DNA of 64,000 nt from Cytobacillus oceanisediminis 2691. GTDB lineage: Bacteria; Bacillota; Bacilli; Bacillales; Cytobacillaceae. Where the stretch lies: assembly GCF_007678455.1 (NCBI RefSeq), contig NZ_VEEP01000003.1, positions 1-64,000 of the forward strand, read 5' to 3'. Positions within the stretch are counted from its first letter, which is position 1. Every line of letters begins with the position of its first letter. The translations under genes were made by a program, and so were the position numbers. Shown piece after piece: positions 52,829 through 62,268 of the stretch. The notes beneath the pieces are model-generated. The model made no database searches. It worked only from the letters and a program-made list of their open reading frames with translations, and had not been told where the DNA came from.

Positions 52829-53707
52829 TCACACCTTACAATCGACTTTTTCTAGAAACTCACCAATCACTCTCAGATACTCTTCAGGTTCCTCAATGTA
52901 CGCCATATGGGCACTGCTTTCAAAGACATGTACCTCTGATGCAGGGGTCATTTGGGCATAATACTGAGTCGATTCTGGGGTCGCCTCATCAAAACGGCCA
53001 CATGTATAAAGTGTCGAACACTCAATCCTGCTCAATTGCTGGGTACAATCGAAGGTTTTAAGATTCCCTTTTACCGTGAATTCGGAAGGTCCCCACATCA
53101 TTTCATAAACCACTGGGTTCCTCATCCCAGCTCCAGCCTTTATCCATTCCAGATCTGGTTCACCCCGGAAAACAAATTCCTTATTGAACGCCTTTATCGC
53201 ATCATGGAATTCCGCGGAATCCGTCTCCCCGCTTTCCTCACAGCGCAAAATCGTCTCCTGAACCTCAGTCGGCAGCTTGGCGATATTCCGCTTCTGATCC
53301 TCTTCCCACATAGGTGCACTCAAGCAGGGGCTCGAAAAAATGACACTCTTCACGCCAATTGGCTTGGTCAAGACATATGCAGCAGCCAATGTAGTTCCCC
53401 AGGAATGTCCAAGTATATGAACTTCGGTAAGCTTCAATGCTTCGCGAACCTGTCCAAGCTCCTCAACGAATCGATCAATTTTCCATAGAGAAAGATCATC
53501 CGGCCGGTCTGACTTACCACAGCCCAGCTGATCGTACATCACAACAGGGCGATCCTCGCCAAGCGCTTTTAATCCTTTTAATGAATAAGTCGAGGATCCT
53601 GGACCTCCATGTAATATCACAACCGGTGTCCCCTTTGCATCCTTGTTGTAAATCTCATACCAGACTCTTCCCCCGGTAACCTCTACAAACCCTTCTTGGT
53701 ACATCAT
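52829..53707 (-). CDS. Proline iminopeptidase-family alpha/beta hydrolase
   Basis: 292 aa, family S33 (tricorn-interacting-factor F1 type). Oxyanion motif LHGGPGSS, nucleophile ILGHSWGTTLA (Ser at about 105), acid in GRFDEATPE and His in SSAHMAYIEEP. These enzymes release N-terminal proline or other residues from short peptides. GGGGGA precedes the tandem ATG. The EamA transporter gene lies 12 bp upstream, so the two are probably cotranscribed. Confidence 0.9.
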   Translation of the reverse strand: MMYQEGFVEVTGGRVWYEIYNKDAKGTPVVILHGGPGSSTYSLKGLKALGEDRPVVMYDQLGCGKSDRPDDLSLWKIDRFVEELGQVREALKLTEVHILGHSWGTTLAAAYVLTKPIGVKSVIFSSPCLSAPMWEEDQKRNIAKLPTEVQETILRCEESGETDSAEFHDAIKAFNKEFVFRGEPDLEWIKAGAGMRNPVVYEMMWGPSEFTVKGNLKTFDCTQQLSRIECSTLYTCGRFDEATPESTQYYAQMTPASEVHVFESSAHMAYIEEPEEYLRVIGEFLEKVDCKV

Positions 53708-53719
53708 CTAATCCCCCTT

Positions 53720-54640
53720 CTATGCTTCCTCTGCTAATTGTACAGTTTTCTTTTTGGTAAAAGAAGTGATGGCCACTCCTGCAAAAACAAGGCATCCGCC
53801 AAGGATTTGCGGCAAAGATATCACCTCACCGAGAACAAAGAACGCGAACACGGTACCAAACACCGGAATTAGATTCAACGATATCGACGCCTTTGAAGGC
53901 CCAATTAGCTCAACCCCACGATTCCATAATAAAAAAGAACAAATGGATGGGAAAATCCCTATGTAAAATAGCGCACTCCATTCCTCTAGTCCTACATTTC
54001 CCACCGGGACCATGAACAGTTCGATCCCCACCGCAGGAATCATCAGCAAAAAACCAATCGTCAGCGTAAATCCGAAAATTGCTAAAGAAGGTATTTTACC
54101 GGAAATCTTCTTAATAAAAATAGAATACAATGCCCACGAAATGACAGCCAGTACCATAATCAGATCACCAATATTAAAATGCAGTGACAGCATCCGTTCA
54201 AAAGAACCATGAGTAATGACAACAAGCACCCCAAGCATCGAAATAACCATCGAAACCCAGTACCTCAGCTCCATCTTCTCCCCGATCAACAGTGCTGATA
54301 GAAGGAAAATAAACAGAGGGCTCGTACTGTTCAATAAAGTCGCATTTATGGCCGTTGTATAATTGACAGCCCAATAGATAAGTAAATTAAAGCCAATCAC
54401 GCCCGTCACCGCCAGGAACAAAAGCAGCCTGAAATGCTCGCGGAAGGCAGCTCTTTCATGCATGAATAGCTTAATGATGACCGGAGACATAATTAAAACC
54501 CCAATCGCCAAACGAGTGAACGATATTGTCACCGGCGGAAGCGAACCAGCAAGAAACTTGCCAGCCACCGCATTGCCTCCCCAGAACAAAGCAGCGATGA
54601 CTAATAAAAAGTAAGGTGCATTCACCATTCTTTGCAGCAA
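53720..54640 (-). CDS. EamA/DMT-family transporter
   Basis: About 306 aa, ten hydrophobic segments, two EamA repeats (ALFWGGNAVAGKFLAG at helix 1; GLEEWSALFYIGIFPS and GPSKASISLNLIPVFG in the second half). I place the start at TTG 54640, six bases after GGAGGGG; ATG 54628 is the alternative. The longer frame up to 54778 has no ribosome binding site. Likely exports an amino acid or similar metabolite; linked to the iminopeptidase gene. Confidence 0.87.
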   Translation of the reverse strand: MLQRMVNAPYFLLVIAALFWGGNAVAGKFLAGSLPPVTISFTRLAIGVLIMSPVIIKLFMHERAAFREHFRLLLFLAVTGVIGFNLLIYWAVNYTTAINATLLNSTSPLFIFLLSALLIGEKMELRYWVSMVISMLGVLVVITHGSFERMLSLHFNIGDLIMVLAVISWALYSIFIKKISGKIPSLAIFGFTLTIGFLLMIPAVGIELFMVPVGNVGLEEWSALFYIGIFPSICSFLLWNRGVELIGPSKASISLNLIPVFGTVFAFFVLGEVISLPQILGGCLVFAGVAITSFTKKKTVQLAEEA

Positions 54641-54780
54641 TTCTCTCCCCTCCTCTTTTTCTGCAATTGGCTTACCATAGTTTATATTTATTCTGCAAAA
54701 CCCTAAGATTACCTTCTTACTTGGATAGGAAAACAGGAATGGTAAACTAGGAACTATTTTAAAGAGCATTGCTATCAAAA

Positions 54781-54814
54781 AAAAGAGGCGTTAATCTATT
54801 TTTAGATTAACGCC
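54781..54814 (-). terminator. Intrinsic terminator of the YhcN-type lipoprotein gene
   Basis: GGCGTTAATCTA and TAGATTAACGCC form a perfect 12-bp stem; CTCTTTTTTTT follows on the minus strand. Confidence 0.9.
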
Positions 54815-54850
54815 CCCGAGAGACAGGGATTACCCGCTTTATAACAAATA

Positions 54851-55366
54851 TTATCTAGCCGATGGGAAAACTCGTTGGACCATTTCCTTAAATTGATCAT
54901 ACAGGCCTCTTACAGGCTTTCCATTCTGAATTTGGTTGCCATAATCACTCATACGGTCAACAAAATCCGGGTTACTTGAAACATAAACATTGTCTATACT
55001 TTTATCAGTTGATTTAACTTTATCAGAAATTTTATTTTCGAGATCTTTTCTGATATTGCCTGTTTCATCATTATTTAAAACAACAGCTACATATGCAGTA
55101 TGATCTGTAACAATAACATGTGCCCTTCTAACTTCCTTTAAATCCTCGATGTTGTTTTTTACATCATCGTGAACTCGCATTTGCACATCATTATTATCGC
55201 CATCGAGATTATCATTAAGAATCCTCGCGCCTCTGTCTGTTTGGTCGTAATTTTGGATCCTTGTATTATTGTCATCCCTGACATCTTCCCTGGCTCCATT
55301 GTTCATTGCACATCCAGTACTTAAAGCAATGACTAATACGATTGTTAACCCTTGAAAAAACTTCAT
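54851..55366 (-). CDS. YhcN/YlaJ family sporulation lipoprotein
   Basis: 171 aa. Lipoprotein signal with STGC, then an Asn/Asp-rich linker and the YhcN domain: VRRAHVIVTDHTAYVAVVLN, NKISDKVKSTDKSIDNVYVS and MSDYGNQIQNGKPVRG. Such proteins sit on the spore inner membrane or forespore and affect germination or outgrowth. AGGAGGA lies before ATG 55366. Confidence 0.9.
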   Translation of the reverse strand: MKFFQGLTIVLVIALSTGCAMNNGAREDVRDDNNTRIQNYDQTDRGARILNDNLDGDNNDVQMRVHDDVKNNIEDLKEVRRAHVIVTDHTAYVAVVLNNDETGNIRKDLENKISDKVKSTDKSIDNVYVSSNPDFVDRMSDYGNQIQNGKPVRGLYDQFKEMVQRVFPSAR

Positions 55367-55452
55367 GTTCTTTCCTCCTAATTTTAAATTCAAATATAGA
55401 GTTTCCAAACAATCCGTTTTTATGTATTAACCTTCAAATGTTGCTTGGATGC

Positions 55453-55487
55453 AAAAAAGACTCGGAGTTTAAAATCATACTCCGAGC
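55453..55487 (-). terminator. Intrinsic terminator of the YeeE gene
   Basis: CTCGGAGT and ACTCCGAG pair around ten bases; on the minus strand CTTTTTTGC follows. Confidence 0.85.
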
Positions 55488-55512
55488 CTTTAAATCACTT
55501 ATTTATCATCCA

Positions 55513-56787
55513 CTAACAAACAGAATCGTTTGGTTTTGGATTTTTCAAACCGAACAGCGGACGAATGAATAATGCTACCATCGTTCCAAGCATAGCCATA
55601 ATTGCCCACACCCAGCCATGCAGACTGAAGCTTGCAATTCCTCCAAAATAAGCACCGATGTTGCATCCAAAGGCCAATCTCGCTCCATAGCCCATCAAAA
55701 GACCGCCAATAATGGAAGCTCCTGCAACGCCAGGCTTTATTTTGCCAGGCTTAAAATTACCCTGTGAAGCTGCTGAAATTAATGCTCCAAGGATGATTCC
55801 AAAATTCATGACACTGGTGGAATCAGCAAGAACGGTATTGTTCAGGGCAGCAATATTGGCGTCTGTTGAGAAGTATCCCCATGACGTGACATCGATTCCC
55901 ATCGCCATCAGTGCTTTTCCTCCCCATAGTGCAAAGGCTGAAGTAATTCCCCATGGTGTTCCCCGGACTGTAAGGGTAAGAGCATTCAATACGGCCAGGA
56001 CAATAGCTGCAGCAAATAGCGGCCATGACCCGCGCAATACCTTTTTCCAGCCAGTTGTGGTTGGAAGAGCCTTCATCGCAGGCGCTTTTCTTTTTTTAGC
56101 AATTTGCAGTGTAATCCAGTATATCAAGGCAAATAGAACAAGCTGGACTGCCAGTGCACCGCCATATCCCAGGCCCGTAGAGGTCGCTAGCGAAATTGGA
56201 GGCAGTGCAGGCGTATCTTCCATCCAGAATGAAAAATGGTACGCCCCAAGAGTTGAACCTGCTACAAATGACAACAGAGTAAGAATCATGGAAGAAGATC
56301 CTCCTCCAAGTGAATAAAGCGTTCCTGAAGCACAGCCATTACCGAGCTGCATTCCTATACCGAATATGAAAGCACCAAACAGAACACTAACTCCAACAGG
56401 TGAGACATAACCCTTAGGTTCAATGCCAGTAAAGCTAAAACCAGTGCTTAAAATAATGGCAAACAGAGTAGAAGCCACCGCAAGCATGAGCATGTGTGCC
56501 TGAAGTCCCTGGCCATTCCCTACAGATGCAAACCTCCTGAAAGCAGATGTGAAACCAAAGCGGGCATGAAGAAGCGTTGCTCCAAGGGCAAGGCCAATAA
56601 TGAACAACACACCTTGTGTCCCATTTGCTACCGCTAAAATTGCGATGAGCATAATCACCGAAGCCAAAACCCCTAGCATAACAAACGGCTTCTGAACTGG
56701 ATTCAGCTTAGTTACTACTGTCGTTGGTGACAGCTTTAAATTTATAGATTGTTTAGCTTCATTGTTGTTTACATTAAATTGAGCCAA
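55513..56787 (-). CDS. YeeE/YedE family sulfur-compound transporter
   Basis: About 424 aa with ten or more hydrophobic segments in two halves. Each half holds the conserved Cys motif: GMQLGNGCASGTLYSLGGG and LAFGCNIGAYFGG. In the related thiosulfate transporter TsuA such cysteines pass thiosulfate across the membrane; the YedE branch is linked to selenium metabolism in other bacteria. The TusA/YeeD-like partner is not adjacent. Start TTG 56787, with AAGGGAG eight bases upstream (GTG 56796 overlaps it). Confidence 0.9.
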   Translation of the reverse strand: MAQFNVNNNEAKQSINLKLSPTTVVTKLNPVQKPFVMLGVLASVIMLIAILAVANGTQGVLFIIGLALGATLLHARFGFTSAFRRFASVGNGQGLQAHMLMLAVASTLFAIILSTGFSFTGIEPKGYVSPVGVSVLFGAFIFGIGMQLGNGCASGTLYSLGGGSSSMILTLLSFVAGSTLGAYHFSFWMEDTPALPPISLATSTGLGYGGALAVQLVLFALIYWITLQIAKKRKAPAMKALPTTTGWKKVLRGSWPLFAAAIVLAVLNALTLTVRGTPWGITSAFALWGGKALMAMGIDVTSWGYFSTDANIAALNNTVLADSTSVMNFGIILGALISAASQGNFKPGKIKPGVAGASIIGGLLMGYGARLAFGCNIGAYFGGIASFSLHGWVWAIMAMLGTMVALFIRPLFGLKNPKPNDSVC

Positions 56788-57049
56788 ACTAAACACTCCC
56801 TTTTCTTATAAGTTTAGTCGGAATTACAAAAAGTAATTATAACGGATTATATAGAATATGTAAATTGTTTTTAATTGGAGATAAAAAGGATTATTAACCA
56901 ACCTTTAAATTAAGGCTAATCATCCTTGTAGTCTGGATAAAGTTGGTGGCTCCAGTCTTAGTTTTGTGCGCACATTACTTTAGTGTGGAAAATTTTAGTA
57001 ATACAGTTACGATATTGTTTTATGATGACTATGGTTCAGACAAAATTAG

Positions 57050-57560
57050 CTGCGCTGGCTTGGTTTTTGTCCGAACTTGGTCCTGATTCGGACAACTTTT
57101 GTGCTTATTATTGAAAATCTGTCCGAACTTAAGACGACTTCGGACAACTTTTATGCTTACCATTGAAAAGCTGTCCGAATTTGAGGCTACTTTGGACAAC
57201 TTTCGTGCTTAGCGTAGAAAAGCTGTCCGAACTTGGGGCTACTTTGGACAACTTTCGTGCTTACCAGTAAAAAAGCTGTCCGAACCTGGGGCTACTTTGG
57301 ACAACTTTTGTGCTTACCAGTAAAAAGCTGTCCGAACCTGGGGCTATTTTGGACAACTTTTGTGCTTACCGTTTAAAAGTGTCCGAACTTGTGGCTACTT
57401 TGGACAACTTTTGTGCTTACCAGTAAAAAGCTGTCCGAACTTGGGGCTGCTTCGGACAACTTTTGTGCCTACCGTTTAAAAGCTGTCCGAACTTAGGGCT
57501 ACTTCGGACAACTTTTGTGCTTAGCGTAGAAAAGCTGTCCGAACCAAAGGTTACTTCATA
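57050..57560. repeat. Intergenic tandem array 4, 52-bp period
   Basis: TGTCCGAA recurs at 57068, 57120, 57172, 57224, 57277, 57329, 57380, 57432, 57484 and 57536: nine steps, seven of 52 bp and one each of 53 and 51. Each unit holds arms GGACA-A-CTTTT and AAAAG-C-TGTCC around a loop of about 13 bases, with the outer TTC/GAA extending the stem. It occupies the gap between the YeeE and APH-type genes; from 56797 to 57050 I see no gene. Confidence 0.95.
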
Positions 57561-57580
57561 CAAATCGTATCTTAAGCCAC

Positions 57581-58456
57581 CTATCTATAATCCTTCGTCC
57601 CATTTTCAAAAGCCTGGGAGTCATCATTTTCGACTCCATGCAACGCTTCTTGCAATGCGAATGTACTTTTATAGAATTTTACTCGGTCTGCAATTTCTTT
57701 ACCGCCTGGGTATTGGCCAATGCACATATTAAAAAACTCTTCTCCATAGCTTGCAAGTATGCCTGCAAAGTCATACGCCGGATCTCCCAAACCAGAGCCG
57801 CCAAAATCGATGATTCCTGATATTTCACGACTCTTTGGATTCCATAAGATGTTGGAAGCTCCAAAATCACCGTGTATGAGTGTTACCTTTACATTCAAAA
57901 GTGCCTCTCCTTCTAGAAAAACCTTAAACGACTCTGACACTTTCTCTCGTGCAACATTCGTCATAAAAGGGAATAGTTTTTGTTGGATCTTCTCGTAGAG
58001 GTCGTATATTTCTTCCCGTGGACGACGAATCTCAAGATTCAGTTCCTGTCTTGCTTTTTCTTCGGGAATCGAATGAATTACTGCTAGAAAAGCAACAAGT
58101 TGTGTGGCCAGGTTTCTAATTTTCTCATCATCCTTGATTTCTAATAAACTTTTCCTCCATAAAGGCTCACCTTCAATTTTTTTATATCCAGTAAAGACCT
58201 TCCCTGGTTCTGACTCATGAAAGGAAGCGTAAATAGGGTTAGGAATTGATACCGAAATGGTCTTACTAATATACTCTAAAATTTCCGCTTCTCTTTTTAA
58301 TTGTATAATCCCGCTTTTATATTTCGGAAATCTGAATACAAGCGAATTGTTAACAATTAAGACGTCATTATTCTGGCCAATTTCATTTAACTGATAATCT
58401 TTAATGTAAATATCGGGGTACACCTTTTTAATGCTTTCAATCAATTTATCTTTCAT
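57581..58456 (-). CDS. Aminoglycoside phosphotransferase-family kinase, APH(2'')-like
   Basis: 291 aa. Protein-kinase-like fold of the APH family: VFRFPKY (Lys-type ATP contact region), catalytic loop LIHGDFGASNILW and metal motif GIIDFGGSGLGDPAYDFAG, all intact. The overall layout resembles APH(2'') enzymes, which phosphorylate aminoglycosides, but chromosomal Bacillus members often have unknown substrates. ATG 58456 with GGGAG nine bases upstream. Its stop lies right at the edge of array 4. Confidence 0.85.
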   Translation of the reverse strand: MKDKLIESIKKVYPDIYIKDYQLNEIGQNNDVLIVNNSLVFRFPKYKSGIIQLKREAEILEYISKTISVSIPNPIYASFHESEPGKVFTGYKKIEGEPLWRKSLLEIKDDEKIRNLATQLVAFLAVIHSIPEEKARQELNLEIRRPREEIYDLYEKIQQKLFPFMTNVAREKVSESFKVFLEGEALLNVKVTLIHGDFGASNILWNPKSREISGIIDFGGSGLGDPAYDFAGILASYGEEFFNMCIGQYPGGKEIADRVKFYKSTFALQEALHGVENDDSQAFENGTKDYR

Positions 58457-58608
58457 GTCATTCTGCTCCCTGATAAAAGTCAATCCAGCGACTTGACCAT
58501 GATCAAGTCTATTTGCACTACATGTGCACCACTTTGTACAAAACCTATTTTATGCTCTCATCCTTCCCAATTCACAAAAAATGCACGAAGGTAAGAGCCC
58601 TCTCCCCT

Positions 58609-59472
58609 TTACTGTAAAAAGCTCTTTAACCTTTCTAAATTTTCTTCAAGAAACACTGCATTTTTCTCAAGTCCCCTGCGTTTACACCAGCCAATACTGT
58701 TGAACGCATCGGTAAATTGGTAAAAAGGCAGGACTCTTTCTAGTTCGATTAATGATCTTATGCTGTTATAACCTTCTCGAAAAGCAATATATAAAGTAGA
58801 ATCAAAGCGCAAAAAATCCCTATACAGTTTTGTAAAATCAACTTCAGCCGACCCAAAACGGACGCTTTCAAAATCAATAATTCCTGAAACTGAATGATCG
58901 TTAACGATAATATTGGCAGGACGGAAATCCATATGTACAAAACTTGGTCCATCTGGGGATGGCAGCTGATGCTTCATTTTCTCAAATCTCTCAATCGCTT
59001 GAGTATATAATCGTGAATCCAACAAAACTTTGACGTCCTCAGCAAAACTATAAAATTGCTGCTCAACAAAATCAGACCAGTTAGCAAATTCATTTTGTAT
59101 GCCAATTAGCTTTTTTCCAGCAGGTGGACGAATGGCATGCATCTCCGCCTGAAGAACTCCGACTTGGAACGCCACTTCAGGTGAAGCATCCAGCTTCAAT
59201 GGTTTCCCTTTTAATTCAGATAATAAAAAAGCTCCGGGGCACTCTTCATCCCCATGCCAATAATCCAACATTTCAGGAATGGAGACACGTCCTTTTAAAA
59301 TTTCATAGGCTTCTAACTCGCGCTGAAATTTCAGTTTTGTATAAGGGATTTTCAAGAACACATTTAGACCGTTTGACAATTTACTTCTACAGACTGTAGA
59401 ACTATGCGAATCTTCAACCTCATTCATTTCTTGTATCTGCAATCCAAATTGCTGAATGACTCGATTTAACAT
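58609..59472 (-). CDS. Aminoglycoside phosphotransferase-family kinase
   Basis: 287 aa, APH fold. FLKIPYTKLKFQRELEAYEIL gives the ATP-site Lys and Glu; SFVHMDFRPANIIV is the catalytic loop and GIIDFESVRFG the metal motif. Different subfamily from the kinase at 57581 (HMDFRPAN rather than HGDFGASN), so not a recent duplicate. Substrate unknown. Monocistronic or cotranscribed with the gene 153 bp downstream. Confidence 0.85.
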   Translation of the reverse strand: MLNRVIQQFGLQIQEMNEVEDSHSSTVCRSKLSNGLNVFLKIPYTKLKFQRELEAYEILKGRVSIPEMLDYWHGDEECPGAFLLSELKGKPLKLDASPEVAFQVGVLQAEMHAIRPPAGKKLIGIQNEFANWSDFVEQQFYSFAEDVKVLLDSRLYTQAIERFEKMKHQLPSPDGPSFVHMDFRPANIIVNDHSVSGIIDFESVRFGSAEVDFTKLYRDFLRFDSTLYIAFREGYNSIRSLIELERVLPFYQFTDAFNSIGWCKRRGLEKNAVFLEENLERLKSFLQ

Positions 59473-59637
59473 GAAACTTCCCCTTTTTTGCTTATAAATT
59501 TTTTGACTATCCAGCTATGCTTTTTTCACGATTTCTCCGTGGTGGTATAGTATCGTTTGAATACAAAAGGAGCCTCTAGTAGACTTAATTCTTTTATTTT
59601 CAAAAAAGCCCTTCTTTAAAATTTTTTCGAATTGGTA

Positions 59638-60537
59638 CTATTGTAAAAATGATTTGGGAATTTTCTGCTTTTTGTAGGCCAAAGGTGTCATATTTATCGA
59701 TTTCCTGAATTTATCAATGAAATAACTTGTGCTGTTAAATCTTACTTGGTAGGCAACATCTGTAACGTTGGATTCTGGTTGTTTCAATAAAATTAAGCTT
59801 TTTTGAATCCGATAATCGTTCACGTAATTTAAAGGTGACTTTTTTAAAATCCGCTGAAAGTATCGACAGCATTCTGACCGGCTTAATTGACCAGCTCTTG
59901 CGATGTCCTCTAATAGGATTTTTTCATGGTAATGCTGGTGGATCCAATTTAGCATTTGCTTCATTCGCTGACCCTTTATGATTTCCGTAAGTTCGTACTT
60001 TAAAGAAAATCCGTTTTTAATCAAGTTTTTCCAAATAAACATTAGCTGGCTGCTGATGTCGATTTCATAGTACAGTGATTTTTCCCGTATCAATTGATTG
60101 ATAATTACAATAGCCTCCAATATATTTTTCGCCCAAACCTCTTTTGGGGCCAGATGAAAGTATGATAAATTAGTTGCTTGAATATAAGGGTGCACATAGG
60201 TAATGTAAAGTTCTTGTGATATCATGAAAGATGGCGAAACATATAAACAAATATAGACACAGCCTGACTCTTCGTTATCTTTTGCCATGTGCAGCCGGCC
60301 ACTATTTATAAACAGACCCTCGCCCTCACTTACGTTTATATTCATTTCATTTACTTGAAAAACGGAATGTCCTTTAACAACATGCACGAATTGAAATTCG
60401 TCATGCCAATGAAGTGGTATATACCCATTGATATTCTGATGAATGATTGTTTCGTAACAGGCAATAGGCAGCTCAACTGTACGATGTTCTGTTAATTCTC
60501 TTAAACTTTGATCGACCATAAAATTCTTCATCTGCAT
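59638..60537 (-). CDS. AraC-family transcriptional regulator
   Basis: 299 aa. N-terminal cupin-type ligand domain ([34 protein letters not shown]) and C-terminal AraC double helix-turn-helix ([19 protein letters not shown], then [20 protein letters not shown]). Divergent from the EamA transporter at 60656 with 118 bp between, so that transporter is its likely target. GAGGTGG precedes the ATG. Confidence 0.92.
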   Translation of the reverse strand: MQMKNFMVDQSLRELTEHRTVELPIACYETIIHQNINGYIPLHWHDEFQFVHVVKGHSVFQVNEMNINVSEGEGLFINSGRLHMAKDNEESGCVYICLYVSPSFMISQELYITYVHPYIQATNLSYFHLAPKEVWAKNILEAIVIINQLIREKSLYYEIDISSQLMFIWKNLIKNGFSLKYELTEIIKGQRMKQMLNWIHQHYHEKILLEDIARAGQLSRSECCRYFQRILKKSPLNYVNDYRIQKSLILLKQPESNVTDVAYQVRFNSTSYFIDKFRKSINMTPLAYKKQKIPKSFLQ

Positions 60538-60655
60538 AATACCACCTCAATATTCTTATATTTTTTCATTCGATTCAGGTATTATTCCATACATTATCTA
60601 CTTATCATATAAAATATCATATACTATTCTTATAATTAAAGGTGGTAGATCAAAC

Positions 60656-61600
60656 ATGAATAGACGAAAGGGAATCTTCCTTGTTATAACAGGAGCAGTA
60701 TTTTGGGGAATCGGAGGAACAGTGGCAAAAAAGCTTTTTCACGAATATCAGATCGATGTAAATTGGTTGGTAACAACCAGATTGCTTATAGCAGGTTTTT
60801 TACTTCTTGGAGTTCAATTTTTCAGAGCTGACCGTTCCCATATAATTGATGTTTGGAAAAACCGTAAGACAGCAGCCCATTTAACAACCTTCGGGTTGCT
60901 CGGTATGCTGGGAGTGCAATACACCTATATGGCATCCATTGAACATGGAAATGCTGCTGTAGCAACACTCTTACAATATTTAGCTCCCGTAATGATTATT
61001 GTATACTTACTTGTCCGCAAACAGACAGTGCTTACACGAAAAGACGTGTTGACTGTCTCCCTGGCGTTAGTGGGGAGTTTTTTCTTATTGACGAACGGCT
61101 CATTTTCTCAGTTATCGGTGCCGGCGCCTGCTATTGTTTGGGGTGTTTTATCTGGCATAGCTTTAGCTTTTTATACACTTTATGCCATTCCATTACTGAA
61201 ACAATACGATTCGCTTGTCATTGTGGGATGGGCCATGATCATCGGTGGTTTTGCATTAAGCCTCATCCATCCACCCTGGCAAATGGACTTTGAAACACTA
61301 AATCTGGAAGCCTATTTTTATTTAATATTCGTAATCATATTTGGAACAATGATTGCATTTTGGTTCTATATCGAAAGCCTGCAAAGCCTTCAGCCTAAAG
61401 AATCAAGTCTCCTAGGCAGCCTGGAGCCACTAGCCGCCGTACTCACCACTGTCTTTTGGTTAAAAGAACCCTTTGGCCTCTTCCAATGGCTTGGCACTGT
61501 TTGCATCATTGGAATGATACTTTTATTGGCATTTAATAAAGAGTCTACTTCTAATGATAATCAACCTAGCATAAACGATGAACCTCTCAAAGTTAGTTGA
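60656..61600 (+). CDS. EamA/DMT-family transporter (YicL-like)
   Basis: 314 aa with ten hydrophobic segments. Starts [20 protein letters not shown] and shows [20 protein letters not shown] and [20 protein letters not shown], as in the carboxylate/amino acid/amine exporter branch. AAAGGTGG about ten bases before the ATG. Probably controlled by the divergent AraC protein. A terminator follows. Confidence 0.9.
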   Translation: MNRRKGIFLVITGAVFWGIGGTVAKKLFHEYQIDVNWLVTTRLLIAGFLLLGVQFFRADRSHIIDVWKNRKTAAHLTTFGLLGMLGVQYTYMASIEHGNAAVATLLQYLAPVMIIVYLLVRKQTVLTRKDVLTVSLALVGSFFLLTNGSFSQLSVPAPAIVWGVLSGIALAFYTLYAIPLLKQYDSLVIVGWAMIIGGFALSLIHPPWQMDFETLNLEAYFYLIFVIIFGTMIAFWFYIESLQSLQPKESSLLGSLEPLAAVLTTVFWLKEPFGLFQWLGTVCIIGMILLLAFNKESTSNDNQPSINDEPLKVS

Positions 61601-61612
61601 TCAATCTCTAAG

Positions 61613-61641
61613 GGCATTGCAAACATTGCAATGCCTTTATT
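61613..61641 (+). terminator. Intrinsic terminator after the YicL-like gene
   Basis: GGCATTGCAA and TTGCAATGCC form a perfect 10-bp stem around ACA, followed by TTTATT. Confidence 0.85.
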
Positions 61642-61686
61642 AAGTAGATTCAGTTGTTTTTTGAATGGATTTTTACAAAAACCCAT

Positions 61687-61830
61687 TCAGTCATTGTCTC
61701 CATCCTGCACCTTCTCTTGCTTTACTGATTGAATCAAGACTGCATTGGCTAACAATAACCCCGCAGACAGCAAAACAAGTTTAGTCCCCAGGATAAAAGA
61801 TAGAAGAGCAGCTAGTAAAGCACCAAACAA
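61687..61830 (-). CDS. Possible small membrane protein (47 aa or more), start unclear
   Basis: In this frame the sequence reads FGALLAALLSFILGTKLVLL, then SAGLLLANAVLIQSVKQEKV, ending in DGDND: one hairpin of two helices with an acidic tail. No good start or ribosome binding site is seen; TTG 61830 is the only option, and an in-frame stop lies 11 codons upstream of it. It may be a damaged gene whose ATG (MEII) lies one base out of frame upstream. Plus-strand frames here are not convincing. Confidence 0.35.
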   Translation of the reverse strand: MFGALLAALLSFILGTKLVLLSAGLLLANAVLIQSVKQEKVQDGDND

Positions 61831-61916
61831 TAGAAATTTACTAAATGAATCATATTATTTCCATCTAATTTGGCTGTCCGAGTATACCAATTTTATCGTT
61901 GATAACTTAGCCCTAT

Positions 61917-62111
61917 CTAGCTTTCGATCTTCCTTAACATTACAGAAAGTGCAACCCATGTAAAGCCTGAAAATATTGCTAAAGGAAGTGTTTTAGCTAA
62001 CATGAACTCAGGAAGTAAATGGGAAAATATTGTTCTGAAAAATAAAAAAGTAGAAAATAAGGCTATTAAGAGTAATATACCAGAAGAAATTAAAGAGAGT
62101 TTACTAGGCAT
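61917..62111 (-). CDS. Small two-helix membrane protein (64 aa)
   Basis: Hydrophobic segments at residues about 5-27 and 40-58 with a short loop (HLLPEFMLAKTLP). AAAGGATGA lies about twelve bases before the ATG, a little far. It is in line with the membrane ORF at 61687 and the two may be an operon. Function unknown. Confidence 0.5.
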   Translation of the reverse strand: MPSKLSLISSGILLLIALFSTFLFFRTIFSHLLPEFMLAKTLPLAIFSGFTWVALSVMLRKIES

Positions 62112-62268
62112 TTGGCTATCATCCTTTCATCTATATGACTCGGCAGTTATTCCTTAACCACACATTTGAAATTTATATAATCTTACCTTCTGTTGAAAAG
62201 CCAGCTCTCCTTCGTTTATCATAAGACTTCACTCAGCTTTGCTGACCTAAGTGTCATTCATCCGGTGT

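Noticed and set aside
55712-56317. 201-aa plus-strand open frame
   Set aside because: Antisense to the YeeE transporter gene, an effect of its codon use.
57463-57732. 89-aa plus-strand open frame over the end of array 4
   Set aside because: Its first half is repeat units and the rest is antisense to the APH-type gene.
61745-61963. 72-aa plus-strand open frame
   Set aside because: Antisense to membrane-type frames on the minus strand; no ribosome binding site.
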